This document shows, piece by piece, positions 6,876-11,506 of a stretch of DNA of 11,506 bases. The DNA lies in contig JAZRNK010000153.1 of the NCBI GenBank assembly GCA_045648145.1, positions 1 to 11,506 on the forward strand, given 5' to 3'. Below the pieces are notes generated by a model that was not told the origin of the DNA, did no database searches, and worked only from the letters and a program-made list of their open reading frames with translations. How positions within the stretch are numbered: the stretch's first letter is position 1; the number at the start of each line of letters is the position of its first letter. The stretch is from UMGS172 sp045648145 (GTDB taxonomy: Bacteria > Bacillota > Clostridia > Oscillospirales > Acutalibacteraceae). The translations under genes and the position numbers were made by a program.

Positions 6876-8591
6876 ATGAAAAGAATATTGTCACTAATTG
6901 CCGTTATGGTAATGGTTGCCGTTATGTTCTGTGGATGCGGCGGCAAGGGTGATTCTTCAGATGTAAGCAACACAGCCGACGGAAGTGTTATAAATTTTGC
7001 CGAACAGGGCTTTAGTATTGTGCGCCCAGAGAACAATAAAAATCTTCACAGCTTTGCAACAAAAATTATGAAAGCGGTAAACGAAGGCACAGGTAAGTCA
7101 ATTAAAATTACCGACGATACCTATGAAGAAAATGCTAAGGGCGAGATTTTATTAGGTCTTACCAACCGCGAGGAGTCGATAAAGGTTTTTGACACCCTTG
7201 TTGAAAACGGCGCCGGTCACGAGAGCGAATATGTTATCGCATTTATCGACGGCAAAATTGCCATTAATGCATATACTCAGGACGGATTAGAGGCCGCGGT
7301 TGAAAAGTTTATTGCTGATTACTGCAAAACCGGTGAAATTAAAAACAACGAAGCCTTTGTTAATAAATACAGCGGAGCTAATGAGGGAATTTACCTTAAC
7401 GGCAAAAGAGCAGGCTGTTTCAGAATAATCGTTCCTAACTACAATCATTCTTATCTTGTTACCCGCAAAATTAATGAGCTTTGCGCTGCAATAAAGGAGC
7501 AGAATGGTTACGAGCCGCAGGTTGTAACCGACGAAAAGCCCTCTTTGACCGATTATGAAATTGTTATCGGCGACTGCGACCGTGAGGGTGTAAAAACTAT
7601 AGCCGAGCATGAGAATTATGATATAACTAATAATGGAAAGACAATTTTCATTAACGGTGGCAGAAACTATTCAATTGCTTATGCTGTCGATTTGTTTCTT
7701 CAGCAGGTTAAAGGTGGCGGCACAGTAATGGTTGAAAACAAAAGCGGTGGTTATGACAATTCACTGGATTATCGTCTTGTTTGGACCGACGAGTTTGACA
7801 CCTTTGACAATGATGTTTGGACCACTGAAAATGAAGTGCAGAATTATTACGGTAAATGGTACGGTATGGGTACCGCTCGTTCTGATACAGCCGAAAATTT
7901 AGGCGTTAAGGACGGTAAAATGTATCATACTGCTACTTATGATACTGATAATTTCTACGGCACGTACGCAACAACCAAAAATTCCGTAAACTTCACCTAC
8001 GGATATATGGAAATCAGTTCAAGCCTTGCCGATGGTGACGGCATCTGGCACTGCTTCTGGATATGGGCCGATAGAAAAGACCACCTTGAGTTTGATATTA
8101 TGGAGTGCTGGAGCGGTGCGCATTATTACGGAAACCATATTCATGAGTTTGTAAACGGAGACCAATATTCAATTAACGGTGAGGGTGAGGATGACCCGCA
8201 TATGTTTGTTAAGCGCGATGAAGTTTTAGACCATGGCGCATTCTGGAATGGACCACACAAGGATTACAGCACCAATATGCATGACCAAATGCATACCTTT
8301 GGTTGTGAATGGACCGAAACCGAGCTTAATTACACTCGTGATGGTGAGGTCACTATGAACTACGTTTACGAGGGAACTGAAAACGAATTTTTATATGATC
8401 AACCGCATTACTTTATTTTGAGTATGTTAGTTGGCTCAAACTACGATAATCTTCCGGATGATGCATATCCTTGGGGTGTTAAGAGACCTGTTTTAGGTGC
8501 AGAATATTGGTCTAACGGTCGAAACACCTGGACTATTGATTACCTACAGCTTTTCCAAAAAGAAGGTTCTTACATAGATTTAAGAGGATAA
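6876..8591 (+). CDS. GH16 endo-glycanase lipoprotein, paralogue 3 (two N-terminal modules)
   Basis: 571 residues from the ATG at 6876. Lipobox is F18-C19-G20-C21. Module 1 lies around 39-151 ('GFSIVRPENN', 'GEILLGLTNREES', 'GKIAINAYTQDGLEAAVEKF'). Module 2 lies around 181-280 ('FRIIVPNYNHSYLVTRKI', 'YEIVIGDCDREGV', 'GKTIFINGGRNYSIAYAVD'). The GH16 domain runs from 'RLVWTDEF' (300-307) to the end, with catalytic E405-F-D407-I-M-E410 and 'MHTFGCEW' (472-479). It differs from paralogues 1 and 2 in having 'NYYGKWYGMGTARSDT' in the early loop and 'HCFWIWADRKDH' before the catalytic strand, features shared in part with paralogue 4, so the latter two seem closer to each other. The 91-bp gap upstream holds the hairpin at 6787-6813. 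Location and general reaction are as for the neighbours; the substrate is unknown. Confidence 0.9.
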   Translation: MKRILSLIAVMVMVAVMFCGCGGKGDSSDVSNTADGSVINFAEQGFSIVRPENNKNLHSFATKIMKAVNEGTGKSIKITDDTYEENAKGEILLGLTNREESIKVFDTLVENGAGHESEYVIAFIDGKIAINAYTQDGLEAAVEKFIADYCKTGEIKNNEAFVNKYSGANEGIYLNGKRAGCFRIIVPNYNHSYLVTRKINELCAAIKEQNGYEPQVVTDEKPSLTDYEIVIGDCDREGVKTIAEHENYDITNNGKTIFINGGRNYSIAYAVDLFLQQVKGGGTVMVENKSGGYDNSLDYRLVWTDEFDTFDNDVWTTENEVQNYYGKWYGMGTARSDTAENLGVKDGKMYHTATYDTDNFYGTYATTKNSVNFTYGYMEISSSLADGDGIWHCFWIWADRKDHLEFDIMECWSGAHYYGNHIHEFVNGDQYSINGEGEDDPHMFVKRDEVLDHGAFWNGPHKDYSTNMHDQMHTFGCEWTETELNYTRDGEVTMNYVYEGTENEFLYDQPHYFILSMLVGSNYDNLPDDAYPWGVKRPVLGAEYWSNGRNTWTIDYLQLFQKEGSYIDLRG

Positions 8592-8660
8592 TGTCGTTTT
8601 AATATTGGTATAAAATCATTGTAAATATCGGCATTTTGGTTTAAAAATAGATCTATTTTG

Positions 8661-8689
8661 TTGACTTTTTAACTGCTAATTATTAGTAT
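8661..8689 (+). promoter_or_regulatory. Candidate internal promoter before paralogue 4
   Basis: TTGACT (8661-8666, 5 of 6) and TAGTAT (8684-8689, 4 of 6) with a 17-bp spacer lie in the 129-bp A/T-rich gap between paralogues 3 and 4, the largest gap within the array. No terminator hairpin is visible after paralogue 3. Paralogue 4 could therefore be expressed both by read-through and on its own. GGAGGTG at 8710-8716 is its ribosome binding site. Confidence 0.4.
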
Positions 8690-8720
8690 TTATATTAATG
8701 AAAAGTTATGGAGGTGCGAT

Positions 8721-10436
8721 ATGAAAAGAGTTTTAGCACTGATCGCCGTTGTTGCTTTAGTGACAGTTATGTTTGTCGGCTGTGGCGATGGCGGAAAAGA
8801 GAACACATCCTCGCTTGATTTAGGCGGTGGGGATGGAAGCATTGTAAATTTCGCCGAGAGTGGCTTTAGCATTGTTCGCGCTCAAGGGAACGAGGTTGTA
8901 GGCTCGCTTGCCAAGAAGATTTTTCAGGCTGTCAAGCAAAATACAGGAAAAACTCTTCGCAATACCGATGATTCATCTGAGGTGAATACGGTAGGTGAAA
9001 TTCTGATTGGTGATACCAATCGTGCCGAATCTGCTAAAATATTCGATTTTATTATTGCAGAGGGTACCGGCCATGAAAGTGAGTATGCCATTGCCTTTAT
9101 GAACGGTAAAATCGTTATTAATGCGTTTACCGATGCCGGTCTTGAGGCTGCGGTTGATAAATTTGTTGCTGATTATTGTACTGAATGTAAGCTTGCAAAT
9201 AATATCAAATATATTTTCCGTAACGAAAACGCAGAAGGCGTTATTACGCTTAATGGCGCAAGTATTAACGTTTATAAGTTTGTTGTACCCGATTACAACC
9301 ATTCTTATTGCACACAGATGAAAATAGATGAGCTTTGTGAGTTGGTTAAGAGCAAGACGGGTGCTTGTCCTGCAGTTATCGAGGATACCGTTGCAAAAAG
9401 AAACGATTATGAGATTGTTATTGGCAACGCAAACCGCGAGGGTGTAAAGGCAGTTTCTGACCTTGATACTTATGAAATTAACAATTCGGGCAGAACTGTA
9501 TATATCAATGGTGGCAGAAACTATTCTATTTCTTATGCGCTTGACCTTTTGATTAACGAAATCAAAAATGACGGCAAGGTTACTGCTGCAAACACGACAG
9601 GCAAATATCAGAACACGATGGATTATAAGCTTGTCTGGACTGACGAGTTTGACACTCTCAACAAGGACACTTGGACGATAGTTGACCAGGTTCAAAACGT
9701 CTACGGCAAGTGGTACGGAATGGGCACTGCACGCTCGGGTAAGGAAGAAAACCTTGGTGTTAAGGACGGTAAAATGTATCATTCCGCCACTTTTGACGAC
9801 GAGAATTTCTACGGGACGTATATTACTACAGGTAGCAGCGTAAGGTTTACATACGGTTATATGGAGATAAGCACTAAAATTGCCGACGGTGATGGTATCT
9901 GGCACTGCTTCTGGACTTGGGCTGACGGCGACGACCACCTCGAGTTTGATATTTTGGAGTGCTGGAGCGGTGCACATTACTATGTGAACGTTTTACACGA
10001 ATTTGTCGGCGGTGAAAATATTGTTATGGAAGGCGGAGATCCGCACAGCTATGTTAAGTTGAATGACCATTACGACCACGAAACCTTCTGGAACGACCAC
10101 TGGCAGAACAAACAACCCAACCTGCACGATGATTTCCATGCAGTTGGGTGTGAGTGGACCGAAACCGATGTAAAATATGTGCGCGATGGTGAGGTCACTA
10201 TGGTGCACACATATGCAGGAACTCAGCACGAATTCCTTTATTCACAGCCACATTACTTTATTTTGAGTTCTTTGGTTGGCTCAAACTATAATGACGATCC
10301 CGACGACGGCAAGAGTACGACCGGCGTTAAAAAGCCTGACCTTAACGGTGAGTATTGGCACAACGGCCGAAACACCTGGACTATTGAGTATTTGCAGTTG
10401 TTCCAGAAAGACGGCGCTTATCTTGATTTGAAGTAA
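8721..10436 (+). CDS. GH16 endo-glycanase lipoprotein, paralogue 4 (two N-terminal modules, most divergent)
   Basis: 571 residues, with lipobox F18-V19-G20-C21. Module 1 is about 41-153 ('GFSIVRAQGNE', 'GEILIGDTNRAES', 'GKIVINAFTDAGLEAAVDKF') and module 2 about 184-284 ('YKFVVPDYNHSY', 'YEIVIGNANREGV', 'GRTVYINGGRNYSISYALD'). The GH16 domain is about 303-571. Its catalytic motif is E408-F-D410-I-L-E413, with Leu where the other three have Met. 'DFHAVGCEW' replaces the 'MHTFxCEW' of the others, and 'STKIADGDG' replaces 'SSSLADGDG'. The loop between catalytic strand and 'DFHAVGCEW' is rich in His, Trp and Asn ('NDHWQNKQPNLHDDFH') and unlike its relatives, pointing to a different substrate subsite. 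It has a strong GGAGGTG site and a possible separate promoter. A strong terminator follows, so this is the last gene of the unit. Confidence 0.9.
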   Translation: MKRVLALIAVVALVTVMFVGCGDGGKENTSSLDLGGGDGSIVNFAESGFSIVRAQGNEVVGSLAKKIFQAVKQNTGKTLRNTDDSSEVNTVGEILIGDTNRAESAKIFDFIIAEGTGHESEYAIAFMNGKIVINAFTDAGLEAAVDKFVADYCTECKLANNIKYIFRNENAEGVITLNGASINVYKFVVPDYNHSYCTQMKIDELCELVKSKTGACPAVIEDTVAKRNDYEIVIGNANREGVKAVSDLDTYEINNSGRTVYINGGRNYSISYALDLLINEIKNDGKVTAANTTGKYQNTMDYKLVWTDEFDTLNKDTWTIVDQVQNVYGKWYGMGTARSGKEENLGVKDGKMYHSATFDDENFYGTYITTGSSVRFTYGYMEISTKIADGDGIWHCFWTWADGDDHLEFDILECWSGAHYYVNVLHEFVGGENIVMEGGDPHSYVKLNDHYDHETFWNDHWQNKQPNLHDDFHAVGCEWTETDVKYVRDGEVTMVHTYAGTQHEFLYSQPHYFILSSLVGSNYNDDPDDGKSTTGVKKPDLNGEYWHNGRNTWTIEYLQLFQKDGAYLDLK

Positions 10437-10441
10437 AACAC

Positions 10442-10481
10442 AAAACACCCTTAACAGATTTTGTTAAGGGTGTTTTATTTG
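10442..10481 (+). terminator. Strong intrinsic terminator ending the GH16 array
   Basis: A perfect 15-bp stem (10442-10456 with 10462-10476) closes a GATTT loop and runs into TTTTATTTG. It begins 6 bp after the stop of paralogue 4 and separates the array from the ribokinase gene. The 5' arm starts with AAAA, so it may also stop transcription from the other side. Confidence 0.9.
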
Positions 10482-10482
10482 T

Positions 10483-10511
10483 TTGACTTTTATGCGAGTT
10501 TGTTATAAAAT
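10483..10511 (+). promoter_or_regulatory. Putative promoter of the ribokinase gene
   Basis: TTGACT (10483-10488), 17-bp spacer, TAAAAT (10506-10511). The overlapping TGTTATAAA (10501-10509) gives an alternative extended -10 with a 15-bp spacer. It lies directly after the terminator and 37 bp upstream of the ATG. TTGGAGG at 10534-10540 is the ribosome binding site. Confidence 0.5.
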
Positions 10512-10547
10512 TATATTAATAAAATCGAAGCTTTTGGAGGCAGATTT

Positions 10548-11447
10548 ATGAAGAAAATTTTAGTCATCGGCAGCGCAAATGCCGACTTACTTATTAATAC
10601 CGAGAGAATGCCAAAATTAGGCGAAACCGTTACAGGCTGGGGCTTTACAACTAACGCAGGCGGCAAGGGCTTAAATCAAGCGGTGGCAGTTGCAAAATTG
10701 GGTGGTGACGTTGGCTTTTTAGGCGCGTTAGGGCAAGATGCCAATGGCGATATGCTGCTGGACGTTCTTAATAAAAACAACATAATTTACAAAGGCATCC
10801 GTGTTGACGGTGTGCCCACCGGTAGTGCGCTTGTGACCTTAGTAAATGGCGATAATTTTATTATTCTTAATGAGGGCACTAACGGAATGGTTACGCCCGA
10901 ATTGATTGAAGAAAAAACCGACATTATAGCCGAGGCGGATTATATCGTGCTTCAGTTGGAAATTCCTGTCGAATCGGTTGTCCGTATAGCCGAAATTGCA
11001 CATGAATTTGGCAAAACGGTTATACTCAATCCCGCACCATATAAGGAGTTGCCCGAAAAGCTGTATTCGCTTATAGATATTTTAATTCCTAACGAGCATG
11101 AAGCCGAGCAGGTGACGGGTATTTCGGTTGACAGTGACGAAAGTGTAGAAAAGGCGATAAAATTACTTAATCAAAAAGGCATAAAAACGGCGCTTATCAC
11201 CTTGGGTGGTAGAGGCTGTGCATATAACGACGGCGATAAAATAGTTTTTGCACCGAGCATTAAGACCAATGTTGTCGATACTACGTCGGCAGGCGACAGC
11301 TTTATTGGTGGTCTTTGTTGTAGATTGGCATCGGGTGACAGCTTGGCCGAGGCCGTAAAATACGCAACCAAGGTAGCATCTATTACCGTTAGCCGTAGCG
11401 GTGCCGCCGCGTCTATTCCCTTTAAGCACGAAGTAGAAGAAAACTAA
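10548..11447 (+). CDS. rbsK: Ribokinase (PfkB family sugar kinase)
   Basis: 299 residues, near the ~310 of characterised ribokinases. The enzyme uses ATP to phosphorylate D-ribose to ribose 5-phosphate in the cytoplasm. Ribokinase-type marks are 'GSANADLL' at the N-terminus (8-15), the sugar-binding GGKGLNQAVA (38-47), 'NPAP' (161-164), 'PNEHEAEQVTG' (181-191), the PfkB signature DTTSAGDSF (244-252) with catalytic base D250, and the C-terminal 'SGAAASIP' (284-291). The signature has Ser where most ribokinases have Gly (DTTGAGDTF), and 'GLNQ' replaces the more usual 'GANQ'. Both are conservative changes, but another pentose, deoxyribose or nucleoside substrate is possible. The gene has its own promoter and is isolated from the GH16 array by a terminator. 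A hairpin and the RBS of another gene follow, so it is probably the first gene of a small operon continuing to the right. Confidence 0.9.
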   Translation: MKKILVIGSANADLLINTERMPKLGETVTGWGFTTNAGGKGLNQAVAVAKLGGDVGFLGALGQDANGDMLLDVLNKNNIIYKGIRVDGVPTGSALVTLVNGDNFIILNEGTNGMVTPELIEEKTDIIAEADYIVLQLEIPVESVVRIAEIAHEFGKTVILNPAPYKELPEKLYSLIDILIPNEHEAEQVTGISVDSDESVEKAIKLLNQKGIKTALITLGGRGCAYNDGDKIVFAPSIKTNVVDTTSAGDSFIGGLCCRLASGDSLAEAVKYATKVASITVSRSGAAASIPFKHEVEEN

Positions 11448-11450
11448 TTT

Positions 11451-11484
11451 TATACCCCGTTTAACAATGGTTGAATGGGGTATA
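11451..11484 (+). other. Intercistronic stem-loop without U tract
   Basis: A 15-pair stem (11451-11465 with 11470-11484, two G-U pairs) closes an AATG tetraloop, 3 bp after the rbsK stop. The sequence after it (TTCATAATCGG) has no U run, so it is unlikely to be a classical terminator. It may stabilise the rbsK message, act as a processing site, or set the ratio between rbsK and the next gene. Confidence 0.6.
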
Positions 11485-11493
11485 TTCATAATC

Positions 11494-11506
11494 GGAGGTT
11501 TTTATG
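11494..11506 (+). CDS. Start of a downstream gene (partial, only RBS and start codon visible)
   Basis: GGAGG (11494-11498) is followed after 5 nt by ATG (11504-11506), the last bases of the window. Nothing of the protein is visible. In many genomes a ribokinase gene is followed by rbsD or ribose transport genes, but that would be a guess here. Confidence 0.5.

Larger units (their letters stand above)
3653..10436 (+). repeat. Tandem array of four paralogous GH16 lipoprotein genes
   Basis: The four genes share the same lipoprotein start (MKR, Cys21), the second N-terminal module, the catalytic block (HxEFDI[ML]ECWSGA) and the C-terminal strand 'WTI[ED]YLQLFQ'. DNA-level similarity is high in places: the stretch coding SSSLADGDGIWHAFW is nearly base-identical between 4466-4506 and 6208-6250, and 4431-4460 differs from 7981-8010 by only one base. 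This indicates origin by tandem duplication, with later divergence in the loops. Confidence 0.9.

Noticed and set aside
8973..9977. Long minus-strand open frame (334 codons) opposite paralogue 4
   Set aside because: It lies wholly inside a clearly coding GH16 gene, has no ribosome binding site or recognisable domain, and similar shadow frames appear opposite the other paralogues. It results from codon usage of the real gene.
3653..10436. Array as a mobile element or CRISPR-like structure
   Set aside because: The repeats are whole genes encoding full-length enzymes. No transposase, integrase, terminal inverted repeats or short regularly spaced repeats were seen.

Overview
The window looks like a piece of chromosome from a low-to-mid-GC Gram-positive bacterium, most likely an uncultured Clostridia of an animal gut or similar anaerobic habitat. 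The reasons are strong GGAGG-type ribosome binding sites, a run of lipoproteins with short Lys-Arg-hydrophobic signal peptides, an RsgI/SEAL-like domain typical of Firmicutes, and an AraC-regulated carbohydrate locus of firmicute type. This placement is inference; no rRNA or other phylogenetic marker is present.

Layout: (1) positions 1-112 hold the last codons of a membrane protein, possibly a chromate transporter. (2) 169-1293 encodes a lipoprotein with a SEAL/RsgI-middle-like domain that keeps the Asn-Pro bond cleaved in anti-sigma factors, followed by a small Cys-rich motif and a C-terminal beta-rich region. (3) A hairpin at 1306-1343 separates it from a converging AraC-family regulator gene (1358-2116, minus). 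(4) The 172-bp divergent region 2117-2288 carries promoters in both directions and a 21-bp-spaced direct repeat GTTACATT that fits an AraC-type operator. (5) 2289-3611 encodes a GH4 alpha-galactosidase (MelA type). (6) 3653-10436 holds four consecutive paralogous lipoproteins, each ending in a GH16 endo-glycanase domain with an intact ExDxxE catalytic motif and each preceded by one or two copies of an alpha/beta module resembling the non-catalytic N-terminal domain of GH20/GH67/GH84-type enzymes. (7) A strong terminator (10442-10481) ends the array, and a ribokinase gene (10548-11447) with its own promoter follows. The first codon of another gene lies at the right edge.

Working model (inference): four surface-anchored GH16 enzymes cut a beta-linked polysaccharide or host glycan outside the cell with overlapping but different specificities. 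Fragments are imported by a transporter not in this window. The cytoplasmic GH4 enzyme removes alpha-galactosyl residues, and the AraC protein senses a liberated sugar and activates the melA-GH16 unit. The tandem expansion of modular GH16 lipoproteins is the most distinctive thing here. The downstream ribokinase unit appears to be transcriptionally separate.
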